Shown in pieces: positions 24,692-32,203 of a stretch of 46,347 nt of DNA. The notes below the pieces were generated by a model. That model made no database searches. It saw only the letters and a program-made list of their open reading frames with translations, and was not told where the DNA came from. Position 1 is the first letter of the stretch; every line of letters starts with the position of its first letter. Origin of the DNA: JBBRVW01 sp038246545 (GTDB lineage: Bacteria; Actinomycetota; Actinomycetes; JACCUZ01); assembly GCA_038246545.1 (NCBI GenBank), contig JBBRVW010000040.1, positions 1-46,347 on the forward strand, in the 5' to 3' direction. The translations under genes and the position numbers were made by a program.

Positions 24692-25804
24692 ATGACCTCG
24701 CACGCCGCTTCTTCCGACCGTCTGTCACACGTACGGAAGGCCGTCGCGGATGCGGGGCTGGGGGCGCTGCTGCTGACGCCCGGCCCGGACCTGCGCTGGC
24801 TGACGGGCTACGAGGCGCTGCCGCTGGAGCGGCTGACCTGCCTGGTCCTGCCCGCCGACGGGGAGCCGTTCCTCGTCGCTCCCGGGCTCGAGGTCCCCGC
24901 CGTGAACGCTTCGGGCGTCCCCGGGCTCGGTATCGAGGTGCTCGGCTGGGGCGAGACCCAGGACCCGTACGCGCTGGTCGCGGGCCGGCTCGGCCGGGTC
25001 GCCACGGTCGGCCTGGCGAACCGGATGTGGGCCGAGCAGGTGCTGCGGTTCCGCGCCGCCCTGCAGGGCGCCGAGCAGAGCCTGGCCTCGACCGTCCTCG
25101 CCGAGCTACGGATGCGCAAGACGCCGGAGGAGGTCGGAGCACTGCGTCGGGCCGGCCAGGCGATCGACCGGGTGCACGCCCGGATGGCGGAGTTCCTCCG
25201 CCCCGGGATCAGCGAGCGGGCAGCCGGCCGGGAGATCGCCGCCGCGATCCTTGACGAGGGCCACGAGACCGTCGACTTCGTCATCGTCGGCTCCGGCCCC
25301 AACGGCGCCTCGCCGCACCACGAGGTCGGCGACCGGGTCATGCTGGCCGGTGATGTCGTCGTGGTCGACATCGGCGGCACGACGGCCGAGGGGTACTGCT
25401 CCGACTGCACCCGGATGTACACCCTGGGGGATCCGCCGGCCGAGTTCCGGGAGTACTTCGCGGTGCTGCACGAGGCGCAGCTCGCCGCTTGCGAGCAGGC
25501 CCGGCCGGGCGTGACGGCCGAGTCGGTCGACAAGGCGGCACGCGACGTCATCGCCGACGCCGGGTACGGCGAGGAGTTCCTGCACCGCACCGGCCACGGC
25601 ATCGGCGTCGAGACGCACGAGGAGCCCTACATCGTCGAGGGCAACGCCACCGTCCTGGAGCCGGGCATGGCCTTCTCGATCGAGCCGGGCATCTACCTCA
25701 CCGGCCGCCACGGCGCCCGCATCGAGGACATCGTCGTCGCGACCGAGGACGGCATCGAGCGCCTGAACGTCACCGACCGCGATGTCGTCGTCCTGGAGGC
25801 CTGA
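24692..25804 (+). CDS. M24-family Xaa-Pro peptidase
   Basis: A 370-residue aminopeptidase P/prolidase-like metallopeptidase. The N-terminal creatinase-like domain (about 1-130) precedes the pita-bread catalytic domain. Metal ligands are visible as Asp in VVVDIGGTTAEGYCSDCTRM (two Asp), His in HRTGHGIGVETHEEPYI, Glu in MAFSIEPGIYL and Glu in ARIEDIVVAT. It should release N-terminal residues before proline or split Xaa-Pro dipeptides with a two-metal centre. The ATG at 24692 is fixed by the TACAGT box and the divergent neighbour; the same frame runs open far upstream and is not meaningful there. The acyl-CoA dehydrogenase starts two bases after the stop, so the genes form an operon. Confidence 0.9.
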   Translation: MTSHAASSDRLSHVRKAVADAGLGALLLTPGPDLRWLTGYEALPLERLTCLVLPADGEPFLVAPGLEVPAVNASGVPGLGIEVLGWGETQDPYALVAGRLGRVATVGLANRMWAEQVLRFRAALQGAEQSLASTVLAELRMRKTPEEVGALRRAGQAIDRVHARMAEFLRPGISERAAGREIAAAILDEGHETVDFVIVGSGPNGASPHHEVGDRVMLAGDVVVVDIGGTTAEGYCSDCTRMYTLGDPPAEFREYFAVLHEAQLAACEQARPGVTAESVDKAARDVIADAGYGEEFLHRTGHGIGVETHEEPYIVEGNATVLEPGMAFSIEPGIYLTGRHGARIEDIVVATEDGIERLNVTDRDVVVLEA

Positions 25805-25806
25805 CC

Positions 25807-26961
25807 GTGCCCGTCACCCCCGTGCAGCGGAACCTCCCCAGCGAGGAGGCCACCGAGCTGGTCGCCCTGACCCGGCGGATCGCCCGGGAGGAGCTGGCGC
25901 CCAAGGTCGACGCGTACGAGGCCGACAGCCGGTTCCCCCGCGAGGTCTTCCGGACCCTGGGCAAGGCCGGCCTGCTCGGGCTGCCCTACCCCGAGGAGCA
26001 CGGCGGGGGAGGGCAGCCGTACGAGGTCTACCTGCAGGTCGTCGAGGAGCTCGCAGCCGTCTGGGCCACTGTCGCCGAGGGAGTGAGCGTGCACACCCTC
26101 GCCTGCTACCCGCTGGCCGCCTTCGGCACCGACGAGCAGCGCTCCCGGTGGCTGCCGGACCTGATCGGCGGCGAGCTCCTGGGCGGCTACTGCCTGTCCG
26201 AGCCCCAGTCCGGGTCCGACGCCGCCGCCATGGTGACCCGCGCTGTCCGCGACGGCGACGACTACGTCGTCAACGGCACCAAGGCGTGGATCACGCACGG
26301 GGGAGAGGCCGACTTCTACAGCCTCATGTGCCGCACCTCCGACGACGGATCGCGCGGCATCTCCTGCCTGCTCGTCGACGCGAACGCCGACGGCGTCTCG
26401 GCGGCCGAGCCCGAGAGGAAGATGGGCTTCACCGCCTCCACGACCGCCCAGGTCCGCTACGACGACGCCCGCATAGCCGCCCACCGGCTGCTGGGAGCCG
26501 AAGGCCAGGGCTTCAAGATCGCGCTGGCAGCCCTCGACGGCGGCCGGCTCGGCATCGCCGCCGTCGCCGTCGGACTGGCGCAGTCGGCGTTCGACACCGC
26601 GCTGTCGTGGGCCGAGGAGCGGCGGCAGTTCGGCCGGGCCATCGTCGAGTTCCAGGGGCTCGGGTTCCTGCTCGCCGACATGGCCACCGGTATCGAGGCA
26701 GGCCGCTCCCTCTACGTCGAGGCTGCCCGCCGCCGCGACCGGGGCGAGGCGTTCGGCAAGCAGGCCGCCATGGCCAAGCTGTTCTGCACCGACATGGCCA
26801 TGAAGGTCACCACCGACGCGGTACAGGTGCTCGGCGGCTACGGCTACGTGCAGGACTTCCCGGCCGAGCGCTACCTGCGCGAGGCCAAGGCGCTGCAGAT
26901 CGTCGAGGGCACCAACCAGGTGCAGCGGATGGTCATCGCACGCCACCTCACCCGCGGCTGA
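25807..26961 (+). CDS. Acyl-CoA dehydrogenase
   Basis: A flavin-dependent acyl-CoA dehydrogenase of 384 residues that introduces a C2-C3 double bond. YCLSEPQSGSDAAAM and WITHGGEADFYSLM are the FAD-binding signature loops. The C-terminal helical domain has RRQFGRAIVEFQGLGFLLADMATGIEAGRSLYV, and the end holds AVQVLGGYGYVQDFPAERYLREAKALQIVEGTNQVQRMVIARHL. The catalytic Glu is expected in the ALQIVEGT segment and is present. Chain-length preference cannot be told. The GTG starts two bases after the M24 peptidase stop. Since crotonyl-CoA is the end product of the lysine route encoded nearby, a short-chain role is possible, but this is only inference. Confidence 0.92.
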   Translation: MPVTPVQRNLPSEEATELVALTRRIAREELAPKVDAYEADSRFPREVFRTLGKAGLLGLPYPEEHGGGGQPYEVYLQVVEELAAVWATVAEGVSVHTLACYPLAAFGTDEQRSRWLPDLIGGELLGGYCLSEPQSGSDAAAMVTRAVRDGDDYVVNGTKAWITHGGEADFYSLMCRTSDDGSRGISCLLVDANADGVSAAEPERKMGFTASTTAQVRYDDARIAAHRLLGAEGQGFKIALAALDGGRLGIAAVAVGLAQSAFDTALSWAEERRQFGRAIVEFQGLGFLLADMATGIEAGRSLYVEAARRRDRGEAFGKQAAMAKLFCTDMAMKVTTDAVQVLGGYGYVQDFPAERYLREAKALQIVEGTNQVQRMVIARHLTRG

Positions 26962-27435
26962 CCAGCAGTCGTGCGGGCCAGCCCAGTTGACCACGGTCCC
27001 GTGATCAGCCGGGGTCAACAGTGGCGTGCACGCCGCTGTCGAGCCGAATCGACCACGGTCCCGTGATCATCTGCGAGGCCCCGTCACGAGGCGCCGACCA
27101 CGTGCGGGCGGCGCGGAAGCCGCACCCTCGCCCGGGAGTCTCGAAGCGGTGTCCCGACGGCGGGAGCGCACGGCACGATCCGTGCCTCAAGGCACCCCCA
27201 GCACCTGCCGATGGTCCCCCTGCGCCGCCCCTCGGGCGGCGTGCTCGGGACACGGTGATCCCCGCGACCCCCACCGACCCACGCCCCTCCGGGGGTGCGG
27301 GCACGGAGATATCCGGTCGCCTAGGCCGCGGGGGGAGTGAATGGCGAGACCGGCTCGTGCGTCGAGCCGTGGGGCCCCAGCCGACGACCATGTCGGGGCG
27401 GGCGCCGCGGCACCTCGCGACGGGAGAGCTCCACC
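26962..27435. other. Hairpin-rich intergenic region without a convincing gene
   Basis: A 474-bp spacer after the acyl-CoA dehydrogenase. It holds the paired 19-base repeats at 26989 and 27051 and two compact hairpins: GGCACG-ATC-CGTGCC (27172-27186) and CGCCGCCC-CTC-GGGCGGCG (27223-27241). Open frames cross it but show no start, ribosome site or recognisable domain. It probably contains one or more terminators for the upstream operon. Confidence 0.5.
26989..27069. repeat. Two copies of a 19-base near-palindromic repeat
   Basis: GACCACGGTCCCGTGATCA occurs at 26989-27007 and again at 27051-27069, same orientation. Each copy is itself nearly palindromic (TGACCACGG against CCGTGATCA, one mismatch). 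The first copy also sits inside a larger GTTGACC...GGTCAAC stem (26986-27019). This could be a transcription terminator pair, an intergenic repeat element, or a double operator. Confidence 0.6.
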
Positions 27436-27780
27436 ATGCGCACGGTCCTGTGCAGCACGACGGCCGGTCGCGGCCGCCTCCTCCCGGTCCTCGTGGCCGG
27501 TGTGGTCGGCGGCAGCATCCTCGGCGGCGTCCTCGCCCCCTCCGCCTCGGCGGCGGCCACCGGACGGACGGGTCATCACCGTCCGCACGGGGCCGTGACG
27601 AAGGTGTCAGGGTCGGGGGTCGCCCTCGGGCCGGCTGTGAAGTACGTCCGCCAGTCGGACGGCACGGTCCGTCTGGTCCGCTCCGGAGCGGACCAGACGG
27701 GCCACGTGGCCGCCGCCCCTGCTCGTTCCGGCGACCGGAGGCGGCGGCCACGGCTGGTCCGGGGGCCGCCGGCACCGGCC
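27436..27780 (+). pseudogene. Signal-peptide ORF with no credible 3' end
   Basis: From an ATG preceded by GGGAGAG, the frame encodes a clear signal peptide (GRLLPVLVAGVVGGSILGG then PSASAAA) followed by a short secreted segment ending VKYVRQSDGTVRLVRSG. It then meets a perfect 32-bp palindrome and has no stop until 28332, inside and out of frame with the Lrp gene. The residues after the palindrome are Arg/Pro/Gly-rich and look like non-coding translation. The likely explanation is that the original stop was lost by mutation or an indel. The span given covers only the part before the regulator gene. It resembles no family I recognise. Confidence 0.4.
27669..27700. terminator. Perfect 32-bp palindrome
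   Basis: The 16-base half CCGTCTGGTCCGCTCC is followed directly by its exact reverse complement, with no loop. In RNA it would form a very stable hairpin (the central bases forming the loop). It lies 100 bp upstream of the Lrp gene and inside the run-on signal-peptide ORF. Terminator and operator are both possible. Confidence 0.6.
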
Positions 27781-27786
27781 GGACAC

Positions 27787-27799
27787 TACGGTGAGCGGC
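27787..27799 (+). promoter_or_regulatory. TACGGT -10 box deciding the Lrp start
   Basis: TACGGT at 27787-27792 is seven bases before GTG at 27800. An earlier in-frame GTG at 27791 overlaps the box itself and so would lie upstream of the predicted transcript start. The box therefore favours the shorter protein. Confidence 0.45.
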
Positions 27800-28240
27800 G
27801 TGGAGGACATCGACCGCCAGATCGTCGACCTGCTGGTCCGGGACGGCCGGATGAGCTACACCGACCTCGGCAAGGCCACCGGCTTGTCCACCTCGGCGGT
27901 GCACCAGCGGGTGCGTCGGCTCGAGCAGCGCGGCGTGATCCGTGGGTACGCCGCGGTGGTCGACGCGGAGGCGGTCGACCTGCCGATCACCGCGTTCATC
28001 TCGATCCGCCCGATCGACCCCAGCGCCCCGGACGACGCGCCCGAGCGCCTGCGCGGTCTCAGCGAGATCGAGGCCTGCCACTCGGTGGCGGGCGAGGAGA
28101 GCTACATCCTCAAGGTGCGGGTCCGGACTCCCACCGACCTGGAGTCGCTGCTGGCCAGGATCCGTGCCGACGCCAACGTGTCGACCCGGACGACCATCGT
28201 GCTGTCGACCCCGTACGAGCAAAGACCGCTCAAGGTCTGA
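27800..28240 (+). CDS. Lrp/AsnC-family transcriptional regulator
   Basis: A 146-residue feast/famine regulator. The N-terminal winged helix reads VEDIDRQIVDLLVRDGRMSYTDLGKATGLSTSAVHQRVRRLEQRGVIRGYAAVVDAEAV, a standard Lrp/AsnC start. The C-terminal RAM domain (ITAFISIRPI, IEACHSVAGEESYILKVRVRTPTDLESLLARIR, STRTTIVLSTPYEQRPL) binds small molecules, usually amino acids, and forms oligomers. The start at 27800 is chosen by the TACGGT box. Lysine catabolism genes begin about 1.3 kb downstream; lysine-responsive Lrp proteins are known, so a regulatory link is attractive but unproven. Confidence 0.88.
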   Translation: MEDIDRQIVDLLVRDGRMSYTDLGKATGLSTSAVHQRVRRLEQRGVIRGYAAVVDAEAVDLPITAFISIRPIDPSAPDDAPERLRGLSEIEACHSVAGEESYILKVRVRTPTDLESLLARIRADANVSTRTTIVLSTPYEQRPLKV

Positions 28241-28261
28241 GGCCGGCCCGGTCGCCGCCCG

Positions 28262-28291
28262 GTCAAGTTCCGCCCCGGAAGTCGCCAATAC
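28262..28291 (+). promoter_or_regulatory. Sigma-28-type promoter candidate upstream of the CAP gene
   Basis: GTCAAG (28262-28267), 16 bases, then GCCAATAC (28284-28291). The context (TCAAGT followed by a C-rich spacer and GCCAATA) is close to flagellar-type promoters of motile Actinobacteria. It would give a leader of about 110 nt before the GTG of the CAP gene. Confidence 0.4.
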
Positions 28292-28339
28292 GGCCGCTAC
28301 AGGTTGCCCCGGTCCCGGGCCGTGTGACATGAATCTCGC

Positions 28340-28408
28340 AGGCCGGGGGAAACGGCCAGGCCGAAAGGCCGCATGGGGGAGGACCTGTTCCCTGCCGAAG
28401 GGCCTCGC
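28340..28408 (+). other. Structured leader of the CAP gene
   Basis: The leader holds GGCCGAAAGGCC, a GNRA-capped stem, flanked by GGGGGAAACGGCCA and GGGGGAGGACC and followed by CCCTGCCGAAGGGCC. This looks like folded RNA. I compared it mentally with c-di-GMP-I and ydaO (c-di-AMP) consensus elements and it lacks their invariant segments, so no riboswitch class is assigned. Confidence 0.3.
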
Positions 28409-28855
28409 GTGCGCATCCGATCAGTTCTGCTCTGCCTGCTCGCGGTGGCCGTTCTCGCCACCTCCACCGCCCTCGTGGGTGTGTCATCGGCCTCGGCCAC
28501 GACCACTCGCGAGGCCAGGATGCTGGACACGATCAACACCGCCCGCGCCCACCACGGCCTGCGGCCGCTCACGCCCAGCCCGGACCTCACGTCGGCGGCC
28601 CGAACCCACGCGGTGTCGATGGCCGGCGTCCGCACCCTGTTCCATACCGCCTCCTTCACGTCCCTGTGCTGCTGGGACGCGATCGGGGAGAACGTGGGCT
28701 ACGACTACACCCTGCACGGCGTGCACCGCCAGTTCATGCACTCGGCGCCGCACCGGGCGAACCTGCTCGATCCGCGGATGCGCCAGGTGGGTCTGGGCAT
28801 CGTTCGGAGGAACGGGATGCTCTGGGTGACCGAGGTGTTCCGCGACCCACGCTGA
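28409..28855 (+). CDS. Secreted CAP/SCP-domain protein
   Basis: A 148-residue exported protein of the CAP (SCP/PR-1) superfamily. The signal peptide VRIRSVLLCLLAVAVLATSTALVGVSSASA is followed by the CAP domain: MLDTINTARAHHGLRPLTPSPDLTSAARTHAVSMA, with His in ARTHAVSMA, then IGENVGYD and HSAPHRANLLDPRMRQVGLGI, ending MLWVTEVFRDP. The conserved His and Glu of the CAP cavity are present. Bacterial members are extracellular, with roles in cell-wall or surface processes that are poorly known. The GTG at 28409 makes a compact signal peptide; the ATG 12 codons upstream would add a charged extension. It is preceded by a sigma-28-like promoter and a structured leader. Confidence 0.8.
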   Translation: MRIRSVLLCLLAVAVLATSTALVGVSSASATTTREARMLDTINTARAHHGLRPLTPSPDLTSAARTHAVSMAGVRTLFHTASFTSLCCWDAIGENVGYDYTLHGVHRQFMHSAPHRANLLDPRMRQVGLGIVRRNGMLWVTEVFRDPR

Positions 28856-28978
28856 ACCTCCCTCCCGGCCGGTGCGCCGCCCGGGCGGGTGCGGGCTACT
28901 GCTGACGTCAGGACGTCGACAGCGCGGCCAGGTGGGAGTCCAGTGAGCGAGACGCACTCAGCCCGGGAAGGTACCGAC

Positions 28979-29773
28979 ATGGCCAGAGACCTCTACATCG
29001 CGCGCCTCAAGGCAGTCCCCCTGTTCGGCCAGATGGCCCGGCGGGAGCTGGACCTCCTCGTCCGTCAGGCCGACCACCTCCGCTACCCGCCACGGCACCA
29101 GGTCATCAAGGAAGGCAGCGCCGGCGACGAGTTCTGGCTGGTGATCGAGGGGACCCTGGCTGTGGAGGGCGGCGGCACGACCGTGGCCACCCTCGGTCCC
29201 GGCGACTGGTTCGGTGAGCTCGCCGTGATCGACTCGTCGCCACGCGACGCCACCATCACCGCAACGACACCGGTGGAGCTCATGGTCATCGGGCGCCGCC
29301 AGTTCTGGGCCACCCTGCAGGGCAGCCCGACACTGATGCGGAAGGTGATCATCGGGCTGGCCCGGCGGCTGCACGAGATGGACGCCCTGGACGCGGCTAC
29401 CCGCCGGGCCGAGACGACCGTGGACCTCACCAGACAGCGCGAGGGATCCACGGCCTCGGTCTGCCCGGACCCTGCGGACCGAGCGGTCAGGCGCCGGCGA
29501 GCTGGTCGGCAGCCGCGGTGCGCGAGGCGGCTGCCGCCTGCTCGGCTGCCGCGTGGTCCACCGTCGGGCCGTGCTCGCGCCACCAGGCCTGGCCGGCCTC
29601 GGGCAGCGTGTGGATCGGGTCGTAGTACTCGTAGCGCCGGTCCAGCGCGTCCGGGTCGGTGGCCTCGATCCCGGTCCGGTAGTTCTTCGTCCAGTACGAG
29701 ACGCCGCGCTCCTCGTCGTACTCCTCGATCTGGTGCACCCAGCGCTTCCCGACCAACGGGACGTCGCAGATGA
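28979..29773 (+). CDS. Cyclic-nucleotide-binding domain protein with run-on C-terminus
   Basis: The first ~140 residues (MARDLYIARLKAVPLFGQMARRELDLLVRQADHLRY, GSAGDEFWLVIEGTLAVEG, LGPGDWFGELAVIDSSPRDATITATTPVELMVIGRRQFWATL) form a complete CRP-type cNMP-binding domain. The phosphate-binding cassette is FGELAVIDSSPRDATI. There is no DNA-binding domain, so it resembles stand-alone cNMP sensors. After about RRLHEMDALDAATRRAE the frame finds no stop and runs 287 bp antisense through the 3' part of kamA, producing Arg/Pro/Ser-rich sequence to 29773. The stop has probably been lost; the functional domain ends near 29400. ATG at 28979 matches the family; GTG at 28943 is possible. Confidence 0.7.
   Translation: MARDLYIARLKAVPLFGQMARRELDLLVRQADHLRYPPRHQVIKEGSAGDEFWLVIEGTLAVEGGGTTVATLGPGDWFGELAVIDSSPRDATITATTPVELMVIGRRQFWATLQGSPTLMRKVIIGLARRLHEMDALDAATRRAETTVDLTRQREGSTASVCPDPADRAVRRRRAGRQPRCARRLPPARLPRGPPSGRARATRPGRPRAACGSGRSTRSAGPARPGRWPRSRSGSSSSSTRRRAPRRTPRSGAPSASRPTGRRR
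29455..29483 (-). terminator. Hairpin after kamA
   Basis: CTCGGTC (29455-29461) and GACCGAG (29477-29483) form a seven-base stem with a 15-base loop, immediately beyond the kamA stop on the reverse strand. Moderate strength. Confidence 0.4.
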
Positions 29774-30968
29774 TCCGCGGGGTGGCGAACCCCGGGAGGT
29801 AGCCCATGATCCCGTGCTGCAGCTTCTGGGCCTCCTTGACCGAGACCCGCCAGTGCTCCGAGAACGGGATCATGTCGCACATGTAGAAGTAGTAGGGCAT
29901 GATCCCGGCGCCATCGAGCAGCGAGAAGCACAGGTCGAGCAGGTCGGTGGTCGTGGCGTTGACGCCGTGCATGAGGACGCCCTGGTTGCGGACGTCCCGC
30001 ACGCCTGCCTCGAGCATCGCCTTCGTGGCGTCGGCCACCAGCGGCGTCACCGACTGCGCGTTGTTCACGTGGGTGTGGATCGCCACGTGCACACCGCGGG
30101 CGCGCGCCACCGTCGAGAGCCGCTCCATGCCGGCCCGGACGTCGTCCTGCAGCCAGTGCTGCGGGAGGCCCATCAGTGCCTTGGTCGCCAGCCTGATGTC
30201 GCGGATGTTCTCGATGTCCAGCAGCCGCGCGACGAACGCCTCGAGGTTCTTGAAGGGCATGTTTGCGACGTCGCCGCCCGAGACCACGACGTCGCGGACG
30301 CCGGGGGACCGGCGCAGGTAGTCGATCATCGCGTCGTAGCGGTCGACCGGCTTGAGGTCGAACTTCAGCTTGTCGATCACCGGCGTCGAGTTGCCGACGA
30401 GGTCCATCCGGGTGCAGTGCCCGCAGTACTGCGGGCAGGTCGGCAGCAGCTCGGCCAGCACCTTGGTCGGGTACCGGTGCGTCAGCCCCTCGGCCACCCA
30501 CATGTCGTGCTCGTGCAGCGAGTCGCGGGTCGCGTGCGGGTGGCTCGGCCAGTCGCTGCGGCGGTCGCTGAACACGGGCAGCATGTAGTCGCGCACCGGG
30601 TCGGCGTAGAACGCCTCGGTCCAGGTCTCGCCGTCGGCCGGCCCGGTGGGGACCATCGTGTTCATCATCTGCGGCGGGACCAACATCGCCATCGTGGCCC
30701 GCTCGGCCTGGTCGCGCTCGAGGTCGGTGTAGAACCGGTCCGCGACCAGGTCACCCATGAGCTCGCGCAGCTGCTTGAGGTTCTTGACGCAGTGCGCGCG
30801 CTGCCACTGGACGCTCGCCCAGTCCTCGGCGGTGACGTCGCGGTAGCCGGGCAGCCGGCGCCAGTCGGGCTCGACGAGCTCGCGACGGCGGTAGACGTAG
30901 GGCTGCTCCAGCCCGGTCTCCTCGGCCGTCGCGGCAGCGCCGGGGACGAGGTCGGGGGTGGCGGTCAC
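29487..30968 (-). CDS. kamA: Lysine 2,3-aminomutase KamA
   Basis: KamA converts L-lysine to L-beta-lysine using S-adenosylmethionine, a [4Fe-4S] cluster and pyridoxal phosphate. The 493-residue product has the radical-SAM cysteines as CPQYCGHC (CX3CX2C) at about residue 190. ELVEPDWRRLPGYRDVTAEDW lies near the N-terminus, and DVVVSGGDVANMP and VAIHTHVNNAQSVTPLVADATKAMLEAG lie in the barrel. The PLP-binding region near PGFATPRIICDVPLVGKRW is also present. The GTG at 30968 has a GAGGAG ribosome site six bases upstream on the reverse strand. The gene is divergent from kdd, 170 bp apart, and its 3' end is overlapped by the run-on cNMP frame. This is the entry step of the lysine aminomutase pathway. 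Confidence 0.94.
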   Translation of the reverse strand: MTATPDLVPGAAATAEETGLEQPYVYRRRELVEPDWRRLPGYRDVTAEDWASVQWQRAHCVKNLKQLRELMGDLVADRFYTDLERDQAERATMAMLVPPQMMNTMVPTGPADGETWTEAFYADPVRDYMLPVFSDRRSDWPSHPHATRDSLHEHDMWVAEGLTHRYPTKVLAELLPTCPQYCGHCTRMDLVGNSTPVIDKLKFDLKPVDRYDAMIDYLRRSPGVRDVVVSGGDVANMPFKNLEAFVARLLDIENIRDIRLATKALMGLPQHWLQDDVRAGMERLSTVARARGVHVAIHTHVNNAQSVTPLVADATKAMLEAGVRDVRNQGVLMHGVNATTTDLLDLCFSLLDGAGIMPYYFYMCDMIPFSEHWRVSVKEAQKLQHGIMGYLPGFATPRIICDVPLVGKRWVHQIEEYDEERGVSYWTKNYRTGIEATDPDALDRRYEYYDPIHTLPEAGQAWWREHGPTVDHAAAEQAAAASRTAAADQLAGA

Positions 30969-31061
30969 GGCAGGCTCCTCAGCGGGACGGGGCACCGGTC
31001 GCAGAGCGGTCCGGCCGGGTCGGTCGGATGCAGCAGGTGCGGCGTTGCGGCCAGGGTACGG

Positions 31062-31098
31062 GAGATACTTCGGTGTATCCAGCGGCGCACCGTAGGAT
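31062..31098. promoter_or_regulatory. kamA-kdd divergent regulatory region
   Basis: The spacer holds GATAC-TTCGGT-GTATC (31063-31078), an inverted repeat that may be an operator, and TAGGAT (31093-31098), a TANNNT -10 box 41 nt before the kdd start. An AAGGAT ribosome site follows. A regulator bound here could control both arms of the lysine pathway. Confidence 0.4.
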
Positions 31099-31138
31099 CT
31101 GCGCCTCAGCCACCCCTGGACCGGAAGGATCTCCTCTC

Positions 31139-32182
31139 GTGACCCAGACCTCCCCCGTCGGGCTGCACCGGGTCCTCGCACCGGCCGGCGCCCTGCCGCA
31201 GGCCGCGGACCGGCTGGACGCCAGCCCCGAGATCGCCGCCGACGAGGTTCGCCTCCGGGTCGAGCGGCTGAACCTCGACGCGGCGTCCTTCCGCCAGCTG
31301 GCGACCAAGCACGGCGGCGACGGCGACGCGGTGCGGCGGGAGGTCCTCGAGATCGTCGAGGCCCGCGGAAAGATGCAGAACCCCGTCACCGGCTCCGGCG
31401 GGATGCTCGTCGGCGTCGTCGACGAGGTCGGCCCGGAGTCGCCCCTGGGGCTGGCCCCCGGCGACCGGGTGGCGAGCCTGGTGTCGCTCTCCCTCACCCC
31501 GTTGCGGCTGACCGACGGCCTCGCCCGCTGGGACGGCCGTTCCGAGCAGGTGCCGGCCGAGGGCCACGCCATCCTCTTCGGCCGCTCGATCGCGGCCCGG
31601 CTGCCCGACGACCTGGCACCGGACCTCGCGATGGCCGTCATGGACGTCTGCGGGGCGCCCGCGCTCACCCACCGCGTCGTCGCGGGCTACCAGCGGCCTA
31701 CGGTCGCCGTCATCGGCGGCGCCGGAAAGAGCGGCTCGCTGGCCCTCACCGCCGCCCGGCGGGCCGGGGCCCGCGCCACCGTAGGCGTGGTCCCCGTGGA
31801 GCACGAGGCCGACTCGCTGCGCAGCGCCGGCGTCGCCGACCACGTAGCCCTCGCCGACGCCCGCGACCCGGTCGCCCTGGCGGCGGCGGTCGAGGCGGCC
31901 CTCGGGCAGGCGGCGGACGTGACCGTGGTCTGCGTCGACGTCCCCGGGTGCGAGCACGGCGCGATCCTGGCCACCGCCGAGCGCGGCACCGTGATCTTCT
32001 TCTCGATGGCCACGTCGTTCTCGGCCGCCGCGCTCGGCGCCGAGGGGCTGGCCGCCGACGTCACGATGCTCGTGGGCAACGGCTACGTCCCCGGCCATGC
32101 CGAGCTGGCGCTCGACCTGCTGCGCACCGAGCCCGGCATCCGGGCGCTGTTCGAGCGCCGGCTGGCCCACGAGGCGGGCTGA
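31139..32182 (+). CDS. kdd: L-erythro-3,5-diaminohexanoate dehydrogenase
   Basis: Kdd oxidises 3,5-diaminohexanoate to 3-keto-5-aminohexanoate with NAD(P)+ and release of ammonia. The 347-residue protein has the family N-terminus VGLHRVLAPAGALPQAADRLD and ARGKMQNPVTGSGGMLVGVVDEVG. A Rossmann nucleotide loop follows at PTVAVIGGAGKSGSLALTAARRAGA, then GTVIFFSMATSFSAAALGAEG and VGNGYVPGHAELALDLLR. These features, plus its position divergent from kamA and near kamDE, support the assignment. The GTG at 31139 follows AAGGAT. The downstream gene is an unrelated amidohydrolase after a 261-bp gap. Confidence 0.88.
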   Translation: MTQTSPVGLHRVLAPAGALPQAADRLDASPEIAADEVRLRVERLNLDAASFRQLATKHGGDGDAVRREVLEIVEARGKMQNPVTGSGGMLVGVVDEVGPESPLGLAPGDRVASLVSLSLTPLRLTDGLARWDGRSEQVPAEGHAILFGRSIAARLPDDLAPDLAMAVMDVCGAPALTHRVVAGYQRPTVAVIGGAGKSGSLALTAARRAGARATVGVVPVEHEADSLRSAGVADHVALADARDPVALAAAVEAALGQAADVTVVCVDVPGCEHGAILATAERGTVIFFSMATSFSAAALGAEGLAADVTMLVGNGYVPGHAELALDLLRTEPGIRALFERRLAHEAG

Positions 32183-32203
32183 GGCAGGGCCCCGGCGCGT
32201 TCC

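Noticed and set aside
28300..28408. c-di-GMP-I or c-di-AMP (ydaO) riboswitch in the CAP leader
   Set aside because: The GNRA stem and G-rich segments are suggestive, but the invariant core sequences of both classes are not present. Listed only as a structured leader.
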